In this document: piece by piece, positions 50,001-58,587 of the stretch
Numbering within the stretch: the stretch's first letter is position 1
Layout of the letters: every line of letters begins with the position of its first letter
Assembly (NCBI GenBank): GCA_002943765.1
Contig: PQWQ01000026.1
Location: 248,001 to 312,000 of the forward strand
Origin: Psoroptes ovis
Lineage: Eukaryota; Arthropoda; Arachnida; Sarcoptiformes; Psoroptidae
Length of the DNA: 64,000 nt
Direction: 5' to 3'
Notes under the pieces: generated by a model
Database searches by the model: none
What the model saw: only the letters and a program-made list of their open reading frames with translations
What the model was told of the DNA's origin: nothing
Program-made: the position numbers and the translations under genes

Positions 50001-53000
50001 CACACATATTTGATTGCATTCAATTCAAACTGAATTTTCATCATTTTCAATTTACTTTCATTTCTCCTTATGGGCATTGCTTTTTGTACTTGCATTATTC
50101 TGTCTCAAATACTTTATTATTATTATTATTATTATTATTTTCAATTTCAATCTTATTTAAAATCAAATAACTTTGAATGTTAATTTAAATTTTCATTATT
50201 ATTATCATCATGATCATGATCATCATGATTTAATGATAATCATAATCATTGAAATCATTGATTTAAATACATATAGACATATTGATAGTGTATATTATTA
50301 TTATTATTTACTCGAATAATTTTCATTGAAATAAAAATAGGGTAAATTACAACGGCATGAATTACTAGGGAAAAATTCCTAGGAAAACTCATCTACAATC
50401 TACAAAAAGCTAAGAAATGTAAATATAAGGAAGAAATAGAAGAAAAATTACATCTTTGAAAGGTGTTAAAGTTTCTGTATTTTATGCATTTATTGAACCA
50501 AGTATTCAGTGAATGTCCATGTAAATTATCATTATAATTATCTCCATTTCCATCAGTATTATTATTATTATTATCAAAATAATTGTATCATGGAAAAACT
50601 TTAACAATATGATATAGCGTAGAGAGAGCTCGATTTGAATGATTTGAATTGAATTGAATCATTTTACAAGTTTAAAGTTTGTATCTAATAATTATTATTG
50701 ATATTATTATTCAACAAAGAAAAAAAATAAGAATTATCATTCAACATTCATGTATTCATATCGTATTCATACATTGTACAATGAATTGAAATTCAGAGAG
50801 AATTTCCATGTACAGACTTCATTCATTCATAATATTACTAAAATTGTCATCATGGATTGTCATCAAATATTTTTTCCTTTAATTCATATTCATTCATAGT
50901 CGAAATATTAATTATATATTGGAAAATATTTCTCATATTTTTACTCGATACAACATTATGTTTGAATTGAAATTATTATTATTATTATTATTATTCGATT
51001 TCCGTAGAAAATTTATTTATGAATAAGCTTTTGATGAGCAGCATTAACACACACAGATATGAACATTCTCTATAATCAATGATGATGATAATAGTATTTT
51101 GAAAGCAGATGAACTGAAGGAAATGGAAAAATTCCAATACAAAAATACAACATTTCAAAACATATTTGTGTGTGTGTGTGTTTGTGTGTGTTTCCGCTGC
51201 TCAATCAACATTTCATTTATTCATCCATTCACAAACAAACACACACACACATTCATTAAAAACTATATTCTTAATACAATTAAACTTTGAAAAAAAAAGA
51301 AATGAATGAAATGAAATGAAACAAAATGAATTGTTTTCATTTAATAATCTCTTGAAAATAAACATAATTCCAATGATAATAATAATGAAAATAATGGAAA
51401 AAAAAATATCCCTAAAAACAATATAATTGAATTAATTGTGAATATTTACCAACAAAATATTACAAATGAACATTTTTTTTTCAATTAATATGGAAACAAT
51501 AATAATAATAATCAATTGATAGATCGATCGATCGATCAATCAATCAATCAATCAATCAATAATCAATCAAGTATTAAATGAATGTATTTTGTTTGAATGG
51601 AATATATTCAGGAAAAAAAATGTAAATGAATAATAATAATAATAATCAGAATAATTCCAATCTATATTCTATTAGATTGTCCGAAAAGTTTTGGCTGATT
51701 TTCATCAGCAACTCTATCGATAAAGCATAATGAACTTTTCGGACAACCTGATACATCCTACATTTTTTCTTTAATATTTATTTGTTTTATTGATTTTAGG
51801 GTTTTTCATTATTATTATTATTAATAAATGCTGGAAATGGAAAATAATTATCATTGAATATTGGTGAACATTTACCAATTTACTATTCGAGAAAATGATG
51901 TGAATTGAACAAAACATGAAAATTCCATAAATCACTTTGAATTATGAAAATAATGATGAAATACGAATTGTAAATGACAAATAATTCAATGATAATGGAA
52001 TATTATTTATTTATTTATTTATTCTATGAAAATCTTATGTAAATAATTTCAATCATAACGAATAATTCAATATTCAATTCAAACATTGATGATCGATAAT
52101 TATTCACAATTATTTTGAATATATTTCAATGCTTGCTGAATATACCTTTGAAACACCTTGGAATGTGCCTTGGAGAATAAATGAATAATTGAATAAAACT
52201 TTCATAAAGATTTCCTAAAACTAAATGTACCGAGATTTTTTTTTTGGGAAATTCCTTTGAAATTCTTTAGAAATTTCAAAGATTTTCATTTATTTACAAA
52301 AATAAATTCAACTATTTTTTTCGGTTCTAGATTCATTATATCAAAACATTTAAGTCATTTATTCATTTTTTACTTATTCATTTACTCAAATTCTCCTATT
52401 TTTTTAAATACGTAAACAATTTAAAGAATTTAAACAAAATGTATTAAAATGTAATATTCTTAAACAAACAAAAACAAAACAAAACAAACATTCGGTTGAA
52501 AATGATATGAATATTGAAAAGAGAAAGAATATTTAAGAGAATATTCTCTTTGAAAAACTATATCAAATTCCGAGTATATATTCACTAGAGATAATTGCAA
52601 TATGCAATGTATATAATGCAATGATGCAGAAAAAAAAAATACTAAGAAACAAACGAAAATATTTTCTCTCTGGGCTTATTTATACAAGTGATTTTTAGTT
52701 TAGGGTTTAGGGCGGGCTATAGATTTCAAGGAAAAATTTTTCCTTAATAAAATTTTATCAAATTTTAATTTAGAGAATATTTTAGAGAGAAAAATTCCAA
52801 GAAGGAAATTGTTGATAATATAATCATTATCATTTTAATTCTAATTCAAATTTATTTCAATCAAAATTCATTTTGGAATTTTGTTTTTTTTTCTTTTTCG
52901 TTGTTTCACAATTCACATTTGATTTCGGATATGAATTTTCAAAAAAATTTAAAATATTTAAAATATTAGGTTGTCCGGAAAGTTTTCGGCCAAATTTCTC

Positions 53001-55645
53001 ATGTTTTTCTAACGATATAATCGGCATAAAACTTTTCGGATAACCTAATATTTTAAAATCGTAGAAATATTTCAAATATTTCACCAAAAATATTATTTCT
53101 GAAGGGAAATTATATACGAATCATTTACTTTCATTTTGTTTTGTTCATTTTATTTCATCAATTAAATGAGCATTGAAAATTTCAAATTTTGAAAAAATTC
53201 ACACCTTTAGGCTAATTAGAGGTTGCTATTCAATATCATTTTGTATTTCACTGAAGCAATATAGCACATATTTAAAGTACATATTACCGAATGGAACCAG
53301 TATACGCCAACACACACAGACATTGTAATATCAGAAAATAATTGTTTTCAAATCAAAATTTGAACAAAAAAAAAACAATAAACTATGAGAACTATTTTAG
53401 AAAAAAAAATGAGAAATACATTTCAGGGGTTGTCCGAAAAATTCATGTCAATTTTCAAATCAAAACTCATTGTTTTAAACGTCAAGAACTTTTCGAACCA
53501 CCTGAAATATGATTTTGAATCGACAAAAAAAAAGCAAAAAAATTATTCATTTTTTCAATTGCAGACAACAGCCATCAAATATTACATTTTCAAATATAAA
53601 TCAGTCTGAATGTGAATGATTAAAATAGGCAAAAGAAATGAATGTATTTTTATATCGTATATTTATTATTATTTTTTTTTTTTGCATTTTATCAATTGAC
53701 ATTTTGTATTTTTAAATATTTTCAAATGGCTTATGGCTATTCGAGAATGTAGGCAGCAAGGAAAATATGAAAAATATGAAAATTTATTTCTCTGATTTTT
53801 CAAGTTGAATTCATTGTGTTTTCACAGAAATAAAAATCGTTTTCATGATTTTTTCTTTTAACCTGCATTGCCCTATAGCCGTTATTATTTTTCTCGTGTC
53901 TAATCTAAAGCAGTGATTACAGAATACAGAGGTCTTACGTTGCGAAGCCATTTCCAAGTATTATTTTTCGTAAAGTTTTTCAATTGAAAAATGTATGGAA
54001 AACTCTACTTTATGTATGATATTTCAATCTATTTATTTCACAAATTATCAACAATAAAAGAACCCGAGATTATTCATAATCATTATTTTCTTGTTTCTTC
54101 ATAGTTTAAATGATTATAATATAATAATAATGTAAGAAATGAAAATATTTAAGAAAAAATAGAAAATAAATAAAATAAAATAAATGAACATCACAATAAT
54201 AGAGTAGAACAGAGTGAGAGACATCAATGACATTTTGCTTAAGCAAAAAACAGAAAGATAAAGCAAAATCGATTTCATATCAATTTCTATTATATATTTA
54301 TTTTTTACTTAGGAAGTATTAAATGGAAAAAAAATGAAAATTATCTTTTTCGATGATATCCGATATTAAAGATTAAATTTATGATCATAATCATCGTAAT
54401 CATCATCATCATTATTATCATTGTTTTATTTTGAAATTTTATCTTTTGGTCACGAATATTGATAATAATAATGATTGTGTATTTGAAATCAATTTTTTAT
54501 TTGAATATATATATATTAGGTTGTCCGAAAAATTCATTACGCTTAATAAAATATAGAGTTGCTCGATGAAAATCGAGCAAAACTTTTCGGACAACCCGAT
54601 AGAAATAAATACAATGATAACAAATAGATCGATAGATAGATAAATGATGGTTTATCTGTTCATATCGTTTTAGTATCGTATTTATTTTTATTAAATACAT
54701 ACACACACACACAGATGTACAATATATAATAATAGAAAAATGGACAATGGAAAATGAATCAATGAATGAATGGTTCAATTCATATATTTATTTTATATGA
54801 TCATCAATTTATTATCTATTGTCTTTTGCACAATTGGTCAACTGTTAATACATATTAATACACACACACACACACATTTAAATGGGAAAAAAAATAAATT
54901 GATTTTTATTTACTGATAATATTTTGATATTTTAATATGAATTTATCACACATATATTAAAATATATGAAGGCTATAGAAATGTATTTTTTCAATAAAAA
55001 ATAAAGAATTAATGATAACCGATATTAATAATAATAAATGCAACGATAATCATGATATAATGATGATAATATTTCGATTATTTTCATGATTATTATTATA
55101 AATGAACAAATGGCTTTGAAAATCAATTGAATGAATCAATGAATAAATCAATACCTTGGTATCAATTGTGCAACATTATCCATCGAATCCGATGCTTGTG
55201 GATTACCGGATAAAAATGATCGCCGATGTAATGGTGGTACATCACCATAAATATGAAAAGCGCCGGCACTGAATTGTGCACCACAATATGATGCAGTTGA
55301 TGATCGTGCCGATTGTATGCGTGACATTGTTTGTGATAATGGTATTTGTCTATTTTGATTATTATTAACAAATTCACCAATACTTGTTCTCGGATCAGCT
55401 GTTTTAGTGTATGGCCGAAAATTATGATCTAAATCAACAATCACTTGTGTTTTAGACGTTTTATTTTTTTCATTATTATTCGTAGTATTTTTAGTGTCAT
55501 TTTTATTATTATTATTGGTGGTGGTCGGTGCATTGATCAATTGTGTATTAGTGACACGTTCGGATGACGATCTACGTCTATCCATTTGTTGTGTGGAAGG
55601 TGTATTTGAACCACTTCGTAAACGAAAAAACCATAAATTTGACAT
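24913..55645 (-). CDS. SLO2: SLO2/KCNT sodium-activated-type potassium channel, 24 coding exons
   Basis: Coding exons (high to low coordinate): 55645-55155, 46293-46214, 45215-45116, 44111-43983, 43604-43556, 43467-43408, 43333-43259, 42053-41970, 41066-40972, 40762-40523, 38791-38683, 38550-38350, 38162-38054, 37748-37640, 37558-37409, 33692-32921, 32801-32194, 29299-29194, 27580-27333, 27182-26936, 26856-26539, 26444-26300, 26229-26145, 26017-24913. All junctions are GT-AG and all phases close to 1,904 codons plus stop. The family forms tetrameric plasma-membrane K+ channels gated by cytosolic ions through two RCK domains per subunit. Seen here: S1-S6 about residues 195-455, selectivity filter TVGYGD at 418-423, RCK1 about 470-740, RCK2 about 1170-1545. 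S4 has few arginines, as usual in SLO2. An in-frame TAA eight codons before the ATG supports the start. At 1,904 residues it far exceeds human KCNT1 (about 1,230) because of low-complexity termini and linker. Confidence 0.93.
26145..26229 (-). CDS. SLO2: SLO2 exon 23, RCK2 end
   Basis: Encodes DNCSEKRTDLSFVIINPNCD and LKLEEGDI, matching [21 protein letters not shown] of vertebrates. Phase 2 donor AT|GTAAGT. Confidence 0.93.
26300..26444 (-). CDS. SLO2: SLO2 exon 22, RCK2 C-terminal subdomain
   Basis: Encodes YEFERQEISNLVRNRLQDLG then IPSNDY, matching RSERQELSELVKNRMKHLG LP. Phase 0 in, phase 1 out; donor G|GTTAGT. Confidence 0.93.
26539..26856 (-). CDS. SLO2: SLO2 exon 21, RCK2
   Basis: Encodes MFRLPFAAGNVFSASMLDTL, LYQAFVKDYMITIIRLLLGI and DDLWIRTYGRLYQRLC, the most conserved RCK2 stretch. 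The acceptor TTTTTAG adds HERDRGSHISY, matching the ERENGSNLAF of relatives. Confidence 0.97.
26936..27182 (-). CDS. SLO2: SLO2 exon 20, RCK2
   Basis: Encodes SVVVVNKETTNSAEEDYLSD, TELSQSSNMRFMQFRAHDIY and ALSLSKMEK, nearly identical to the vertebrate block. Confidence 0.96.
27333..27580 (-). CDS. SLO2: SLO2 exon 19, RCK2
   Basis: Encodes PCEHCPYFHARDYNWQGIKC, ADYASNGIYNFIIPLRAYF and SWFPLVYWMKGCID, matching the first RCK2 strands and helices. Confidence 0.95.
27581..29193 (-). other. SLO2 intron 18
   Basis: 1.6 kb of AT-rich intron with no hairpin element and no recognisable exon; GATGAT and ATC microsatellite runs near 28365. Confidence 0.7.
29194..29299 (-). CDS. SLO2: SLO2 exon 18, RCK2 approach
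   Basis: Encodes IIKGFPPVSPYVGVSPTLCY and KPPCCLQISM, matching [20 protein letters not shown]. The acceptor TTAAAG|C is selected because it restores a Val codon; the next AG downstream breaks the frame. Confidence 0.92.
29300..32193 (-). other. SLO2 intron 17
   Basis: 2.9 kb. It holds one hairpin mini-element (31661-31738) flanked by GT runs. A 111-codon plus-strand frame at 29366-29701 has no recognisable features and is probably chance. Confidence 0.7.
31661..31738. mobile_element. palindromic mariner-like MITE, copy 7 (subtype B)
   Basis: AGGTTGTCCGAAAAATTCAT then TCAATAGAGTTGTTAAGGAA, ending CCAAAACTTTTCGGACAATC. It lies in SLO2 intron 17. Confidence 0.85.
32194..32801 (-). CDS. SLO2: SLO2 exon 17, RCK1-RCK2 linker
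   Basis: Begins NDRNESNASAMHLL and carries a basic, Ser-rich segment (LRRKSSSLFLSDFALGKHRD) and RRPSIAPVPAML near residue 1062, matching RRPSIAPVLEL of KCNT1. It ends in an Asp/Asn-rich stretch and FPVENS. Donor CCGT|GTAAGT, phase 2. Confidence 0.88.
32921..33692 (-). CDS. SLO2: SLO2 exon 16, end of RCK1 plus Asn-rich linker
   Basis: Residues 694-741 (KYGVALIGIQ, LNPGPSYVLKHSDVCFYMNI, AKEENSTFV) complete RCK1. Residues about 742-951 are Thr/Ala, Gln and especially Asn/Asp low complexity absent from vertebrate proteins. The unusual donor AAAAAA|GTTTGT is supported by exact phase closure onto exon 17. Confidence 0.87.
34524..35807 (-). CDS. nested intronless gene, Asn/Lys-rich protein with CaaX-like C terminus
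   Basis: Open frame of 427 codons inside SLO2 intron 15, same strand. The family is not recognised. Low complexity (Asn, Ser, Lys) alternates with ordinary blocks: RIPSRFNSIVVKEGDYVLAD about 41-60, ATLLLPIVGDFVRKKF about 147-162, RIKSIDEPTILIAPDDYQHI about 204-223, and IPTDTPSILVEIMFKEKRVT about 266-285. A basic Lys/Ser stretch follows. The last residues are QKCQFCCNCQII: Cys424 sits fourth from the end with three more cysteines just before, the form of a CaaX prenylation site (terminal Ile suggests geranylgeranyl) with potential palmitoylated neighbours. That would place the protein on membranes. Splicing exon 15 into this frame meets a stop at once, so it is not simply an alternative SLO2 exon. 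Whether it is expressed is unknown. Confidence 0.62.
   Translation of the reverse strand: MNTNRSNNKNNNIALSSIFYQSTISASAPATTTAATIINKRIPSRFNSIVVKEGDYVLADSGLKLSKFKLQQNKETSSLLRSKYQPLIDTNGNQNPKNRSLSLMVNKSSSSLIKINDKKFNNNDNKLILNKNQKSINIKQIRSDDDATLLLPIVGDFVRKKFNEKAFNNNNNCNLNSKDDINSKKKSSITKMKNNYTIKSSLQRIKSIDEPTILIAPDDYQHIFKHQQNSFDNINAASNNHRSINVNIGSNNNNKDSLDYYKIQHIPTDTPSILVEIMFKEKRVTQKEIDEWHTNRNNKKNSTKKKPEKSMKNVQSSRSKSIKIDVNQSKMNNNNLSISNKNVNCSIKNQQPIKNDNNDNQQMNESNLMKIIKSTTTTNQKEPQKINCINAKTHNNNNTDNHHNNHNNDFDEQTMQKCQFCCNCQII
36374..36451. mobile_element. palindromic mariner-like MITE, copy 8 (subtype C)
   Basis: Arms GGGTTGTCCCATAAGTTCTT and GCCGTTTTT, returning as AAAAACGACAAGAACTTATG and GGACAATCTA. 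CCCATAAG replaces the usual CCGAAAAG in both arms, so it is a separate lineage rather than a decayed copy. It lies in SLO2 intron 15. Confidence 0.85.
37178..37294. mobile_element. second foldback family, copy 1
   Basis: About 117 bases with long inverted arms: GTTTAAAGTTTTGATTCGTA continuing GTTTTAAAATTGAATTTCGT, returning as ACGAAATTTAATTTTAAAAC and TACGAATTAAAGCTTTAAAC. Unrelated in sequence to the TTGTCCG hairpins. It lies in SLO2 intron 15. Confidence 0.8.
37409..37558 (-). CDS. SLO2: SLO2 exon 15, RCK1
   Basis: Encodes EWHRLYGKCSGNEIYHIRLG and EYEGKSFTYASFHSHR, nearly invariant in the family. Donor CGAAA|GTAAGT, phase 2, opening the 3.7-kb intron that holds a nested gene. Confidence 0.96.
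37640..37748 (-). CDS. SLO2: SLO2 exon 14, RCK1
   Basis: Encodes EHVVCEDEFKYALLANNCLC and PGTSTLVTLLLHTSRG, matching the C-E-E-E-C-K-Y-A block of the family. Confidence 0.95.
38054..38162 (-). CDS. SLO2: SLO2 exon 13, RCK1
   Basis: Encodes DQHTILRSWAVRDFAPNVPQ and IFRPENKIHVAFA, matching [20 protein letters not shown]. Confidence 0.95.
38350..38550 (-). CDS. SLO2: SLO2 exon 12, RCK1
   Basis: Encodes DFYVVLLSPCELD, WVQRVIYLQGSALKDTDLTR and ACFILAARNYNDRSAA, closely matching vertebrate RCK1. Phase 0 at both ends. Confidence 0.96.
38683..38791 (-). CDS. SLO2: SLO2 exon 11, RCK1 start
   Basis: Encodes THRAQTEKHVVVC and MDFLNEFYAHPLLQ, matching the first beta strand and following helix of RCK1. 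Confidence 0.95.
38792..40522 (-). other. SLO2 intron 10
   Basis: 1.7 kb. It begins with the AG repeat and contains ATT microsatellites near 39720. No hairpin element or hidden exon recognised. Confidence 0.7.
40494..40519. repeat. (CT)n repeat abutting the exon 10 donor
   Basis: Thirteen CT units on the plus strand. On the gene strand the intron begins GTAAGAGAGAGAG, so the repeat merges with donor position +5 and beyond. Confidence 0.93.
40523..40762 (-). CDS. SLO2: SLO2 exon 10, pore and S6
   Basis: Contains the pore helix and filter VVVTFATVGYGDYKP (filter at residues 418-423), then S6 LFMVIMIGVALIVLPTQFEQ and the RCK linker YTWMERQKLGGSY. The family assignment is most secure here. The donor is followed at once by an AG dinucleotide repeat. 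Confidence 0.97.
40972..41066 (-). CDS. SLO2: SLO2 exon 9, S4-S5 linker and S5
   Basis: Encodes NDLNRAMQRSQSALSQRLMI followed by a hydrophobic S5, LSATLLCLIFT. Phase 0 in, phase 2 out. Confidence 0.93.
41838..41918. mobile_element. palindromic mariner-like MITE, copy 9 (subtype A, near-consensus)
   Basis: TTAGGTTGTCCGAAAAGTTC with TTGCCGATTTTT, loop around CTACGATATA, return ATCGGCAAAAACTTTTCGGA and CAACCTAA. Nearly perfect pairing over about 28 bases with TA at each end; a good type copy. It lies in SLO2 intron 8. Confidence 0.92.
41970..42053 (-). CDS. SLO2: SLO2 exon 8, S4
   Basis: Encodes PLRNLFVPSFLNCWIAKYTL and ENMF, closely matching [20 protein letters not shown]. A single Arg and few charges, consistent with the weak voltage sensor of SLO2 channels. 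Confidence 0.95.
42400..42480. mobile_element. palindromic mariner-like MITE, copy 10 (subtype B)
   Basis: TAGATTGTCCGAAAAGTTTA, inner TCGGCTTAATCAATCGAGAG, ending CCAAAACTTTTCGGACAACC. It lies in SLO2 intron 7, whose remaining 1.1 kb has no other recognisable content. Confidence 0.88.
43259..43333 (-). CDS. SLO2: SLO2 exon 7, S3
   Basis: Encodes GNCLQNFFSFQFVVEIITNL then PYVVS, aligned with [20 protein letters not shown] in vertebrates. Phase 0 at both ends. Confidence 0.93.
43408..43467 (-). CDS. SLO2: SLO2 exon 6, S2
   Basis: Twenty codons, SIISVLCFTEALLLAYLSNK, bounded by phase-0 introns of 88 and 74 bases. It matches the end of S2 in the family. Confidence 0.93.
43556..43604 (-). CDS. 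SLO2: SLO2 exon 5, start of S2
   Basis: Encodes RAIIWVDRSFVIWFLQ after completing a Trp codon. It corresponds to NWAPILWVERKMTLWAIQ in vertebrates. Only 49 bases long. Confidence 0.9.
43983..44111 (-). CDS. SLO2: SLO2 exon 4, S1-S2 extracellular loop
   Basis: Encodes HGCPIPDLTNQTSPNYNSMY, then a stretch to APLNW. It contains N-x-T/S sequons (NQT, NVS) fitting an extracellular, possibly glycosylated loop. The phases match both neighbours. Confidence 0.85.
44112..46213 (-). other. SLO2 introns 2 and 3
   Basis: Two introns of about 1 kb each flanking exon 3 (45116-45215). AT-rich with AAT and CAAA repeats and a duplicated TTTGATCACA. Neither holds a hairpin element. A possible small exon at 44819-44863 was considered and set aside. 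Confidence 0.6.
45116..45215 (-). CDS. SLO2: SLO2 exon 3, S1
   Basis: Encodes IKTVLKLLTCLFYVIRVIFD, matching the vertebrate S1. The donor AAGTG|GTTTGT is chosen because it is the phase-2 choice that yields C-H-G-C across the junction, matching the C-W-G-C of vertebrate channels. A weaker donor three bases earlier (AAA|GTGGTT) is also in phase. Confidence 0.85.
46214..46293 (-). CDS. SLO2: SLO2 exon 2, pre-S1 segment
   Basis: Encodes IRVEFYENENTIKEKLHVFF and IKNQRT, the strongly conserved pre-S1 signature of the family ([20 protein letters not shown] in vertebrates). Donor ACAA|GTAAGT, phase 1. Confidence 0.95.
46781..46861. mobile_element. palindromic mariner-like MITE, copy 11 (subtype A)
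   Basis: TTAGGTTGTCTGATAAGTTC and TTGCCGATTTTC, return ATAATCGGCAAAAACTTTTC ending GGACAACCTAA. One arm has CTGATAAG in place of CCGAAAAG. Confidence 0.88.
47486..47565. mobile_element. palindromic mariner-like MITE, copy 12 (subtype A)
   Basis: TTAGGTTGTCCGAAAAGTTC, TTGCCGATTTTCTAATGATT, return GATCGGCAAAAACTTTTCGG ending ACAACTTATTA. Confidence 0.9.
47987..48068. mobile_element. palindromic mariner-like MITE, copy 13 (subtype A, inverted)
   Basis: GGGCTGTCCGAAAAGTAATT then GACGATTATATCGTAGAGAG; the ATATCGTAG loop is reversed relative to other subtype A copies, so this one is in the opposite orientation. Ends ACTTTTCGGACAGCCTAATA. Confidence 0.85.
48917..48999. mobile_element. palindromic mariner-like MITE, copy 14 (subtype A, decayed)
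   Basis: ATAGATTGTCCGAAAAGTTT, TTGCCGATTTTTCTAATTAT, return CCGGCCAAACAATTTTACAG; the right arm has several changes. Confidence 0.8.
49118..49199. mobile_element. palindromic mariner-like MITE, copy 15 (subtype B)
   Basis: TAAGCTGTCCGAAAAGTTCA, inner CGGTTTAATCACAATAGAGT, ending AAAACTTTTCGGACAACCTA. About 120 bases from copy 14. Confidence 0.87.
49761..49840. mobile_element. palindromic mariner-like MITE, copy 16 (subtype B, inverted)
   Basis: TTAGATTGTCCGAAAAGTTT, TTGCCGATTTTCACGAGCAA, then CTCTATCTATTAAGCGTAAT and GAACTTTTCGGACAGCCTAA. The subtype B inner block reads in reverse. Confidence 0.9.
51519..51570. repeat. (GATC/CAAT)n tetranucleotide repeat
   Basis: GATAGATCGATCGATCGATC followed by a run of CAAT units, in SLO2 intron 1. 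Similar in kind to the repeat at 4241-4305. Confidence 0.88.
51672..51751. mobile_element. palindromic mariner-like MITE, copy 17 (subtype B, inverted)
   Basis: TTAGATTGTCCGAAAAGTTT, TGGCTGATTTTCATCAGCAA, CTCTATCGATAAAGCATAAT, GAACTTTTCGGACAACCTGA. Close relative of copy 16. Confidence 0.9.
52966..53048. mobile_element. palindromic mariner-like MITE, copy 18 (subtype A)
   Basis: TTAGGTTGTCCGGAAAGTTT, TCGGCCAAATTTCTCATGTT, loop TAACGATATA, return ATCGGCATAAAACTTTTCGG ending ATAACCTAA. Confidence 0.87.
53426..53504. mobile_element. palindromic mariner-like MITE, copy 19 (divergent)
   Basis: GGGGTTGTCCGAAAAATTCA, TGTCAATTTTCAAATC, return GTCAAGAACTTTTCGAACCA. The most diverged copy; outer arms remain recognisable. 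Confidence 0.7.
54516..54598. mobile_element. palindromic mariner-like MITE, copy 20 (subtype B)
   Basis: TTAGGTTGTCCGAAAAATTC, inner ATTACGCTTAATAAAATATA GAGTTGC, ending AAAACTTTTCGGACAACCCG. It lies near the 5' end of intron 1, about 560 bases after the exon 1 donor. Confidence 0.88.
55155..55645 (-). CDS. SLO2: SLO2 exon 1, cytosolic N terminus
   Basis: Residues 1-163. Starts at MSNLWFFRLRSGSN with an in-frame TAA 24 bases upstream. Ser/Thr/Asn-rich, then a more complex end (SLSQTMSRIQSARSSTASYC, RRSFLSGNPQASDSMDNVAQ). The donor CCAAG|GTATTG is phase 2 and its Arg codon is completed exactly by exon 2. It is assigned by phase and position, since this part is poorly conserved. Confidence 0.75.
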
Positions 55646-58554
55646 TGAACATATATTTTCGAATGAATTTTTTTTTTATTTATTCGATTGATACTTGATT
55701 ATACACTATTTTTTTTTATAAATATTATTGTATTGAATGAAATAATGAAAAAATAAAAATTTTAAAGACAAAAATAAAATAAATAAAAATAGATGCAACT
55801 GATTGATTGATTGATTGATTTGAATTGATTTGATTTGCAAAATGCAAACAAAATGGAGAAAAAAATGCGTAGATAAACAATAAATGCAGTGAAATATTGA
55901 AAAAATAATCGCTGAATAGTCACAAATATAGATGAAATTTAAATGTGAATAAATTCAAATTCAGATTTAAAATTAAATCAAATGATTGAATTGATTAAAT
56001 TTTATTTGTTGAATTTTTATTATTTGATTCAAAATAGAAGAAAAATTCCGATTTTTTTCAAAGAAATAATTGAATTTGAATGTTTTTTGCTTTTTATGTT
56101 CGTTCGTGGTCCAAAGAAAGATATTCAAGATATTTGCCTGAAGATTCACGAAAAGAAAGGAAAACCAAAAAAATTTAAAACTTTGTATTTTGTTGTTTGA
56201 AGTTCTTCTAAATAATGTATAATCTCACATCAATTTACAAGTGTTGAAATTTTCAAATTTCAATGATATGAAAAATTGATAAAAAAAGAATTGAAAATTT
56301 CAATTCAACAATTCAATATAATTGAATATAATTGATCGATTCATGGATTGAGTTACGTAGACAATCCAGTTAATTGAAAATGAAAAATTAGCAATCAAGT
56401 TGAATCAAATTTCGATTGTAAACAATCTCTTTGAACTATTATTATTATTGTTATTATTATTATTAATATTTAATTTAAATTCAAAAAACAACAGATATGT
56501 GCTTGCAATTATCATTCAATAATGACAATAATAACGATAATAATAACAATGATGATAATACGAATTGTACACTTGAAAATTATCGAAAAAAAAATTGAAA
56601 ATAAAATAAACTTTAAATGAGAAAAAAAAACAATTCATAAATTTCAATTCATAACAATTGACTTGGGAACAATTTCTGTTCAACAATTCTGATTCATTTG
56701 ATCATATATTTTATCATTAAATTATTATTATTAATCGAAAACAAATAAAAATATCAAAATATTTGATTGATTAACTGATGAATGAAAAAAAAAAATTCAA
56801 TAAATTCAATATTTATTGATGTTTCAAATATTTAAAATAAACTTTGAATATATATTATTATTATTATTTCAATCATTATTATTATTCAAATTATTATGGA
56901 TAAATTATAATTCATCTTGTATTTTCAATAATAATAATAATAATGATTATTATTATTATTATTTCATTTTTTTTCAATCATTCAAGCTTAAATAAATTAT
57001 CACATAATTTTTTTTCTGTTGAAAATTTGGCAAATTTAGTCCTTCTTATTGATTTTTGTATTTAATTATTATAATTTTTAGAATAATAATTATCTTTACA
57101 GTTGATCAATCTTGAATAGACACATGAATTAATCAATTCAATGATTCAATATATTCTGAAAATACATTTTAATTATCACTCATAATGAACTGATTTTTAT
57201 GAAATTTTCTATGATTAATTTTCATTGAAAACATTGCTATGCTATAACACGCTCATTTATTTTTAATTATGATTCGGATTAAAAATATATTTCAATTATC
57301 ACATATTTGTTTTGTTTTACAATTTGTTTTGTGTAGATTTACACATTTGTCAAATATTAATATTTAGACATTTGAATTTGAAATTTAATTATATTTTTGG
57401 CTGTTTGTTTGTACGTTTGAATCACACATTTGAATTTAGTAAAAAAAATCGATTCCATGCGTTTATGCCTTTGAAAAATGTCATTCAATGTTTTATTTCA
57501 TTTGAGTTTGAATAAATTCATAATTTATTCAAATGAAAATTTTTCAGAAAAAAAAACTTTTTTTTTAAAGGGTTTAAATGAGTGTAAATTTATGAATTAT
57601 TATTTATCATGGAGAATATTTCAATGTTAATTGGTACATTGAATAATGTGATAAATGGAGTTATTTTTTTTTTCATTTGTTAAACACTTGATCAACTGAA
57701 AGACAAACGATCGATGGATCGATATTATGATTATTTAAATTTAAATTTTATGGATAGAAATGATCATGAAGATAATGATGACAATTTAAAGTCAAAATTT
57801 CAATGATAAAATTTGAAAATTTCACAAAATTTTGAAATAATCACAATAACTATCAGTATTCTCTCTCAAATTTTAATGAAAACAATTGAAAATTTCCATG
57901 AAACAAATAGTTAAAAAACGTTGAAATCTATGAGTGTTTTCCGTGATTGATTTTCAATTTGATTTGATTTGAAACAAGAATTGAATTTTATTTTTGAAAT
58001 TCATGAATCAATCGATCAAACGATTACAAATCATCAAATACAAATATATATATATATCACTGTTGATGATGATGCGGCTGCTGTGGAAAATAGACAGAAA
58101 TAATCAATCAATCATTGATCGATTGATTGATATGTAAACAACTTTTAAAAATTTCTACAACAATAACAACAACAACAATCAAACAACATACAATCACAAT
58201 CACAATAATCGAACAAATTTTTTTCGAATCGAAAAATTTCACGGAAATTGAATTTTTGATTGATTGAATATATTTCGATTGAATTCAATTGAATTCATTT
58301 GAATTCAATGCAATGATAACAACAATTCAAAATAATTGTAAATTCAAATCATACAAAATATTTGTAAATATTTTTGCATAACACAAGAAGAAAATGATAT
58401 TTTTTTTCATGGAAATCAATGCCGAATTCGACAATAACAATATTGAATGGTGAAAATGGAAAATGTATCGAAATGTATTTGCTTTTTGGGAAAAATAAAT
58501 GTCAAAACACAAACACACACACACACCAACAAACACACATATGAAAATTGGCAC

Positions 58555-58587
<33 letters not shown>

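Larger units (their letters stand above)
46294..55154 (-). other. SLO2 intron 1, MITE-dense
   Basis: The largest intron, 8.9 kb. It contains ten of the 22 hairpin mini-elements, plus CAAT/CGAT (51519-51570), ATT and GT microsatellites. No recognisable alternative first exon was seen, though one could be hidden since the N terminus is poorly conserved. Confidence 0.75.

Noticed and set aside
52698..52715. Telomere-like TTTAGGGTTTAGGG
   Set aside because: Only two units, not continued; insufficient for an interstitial telomere.
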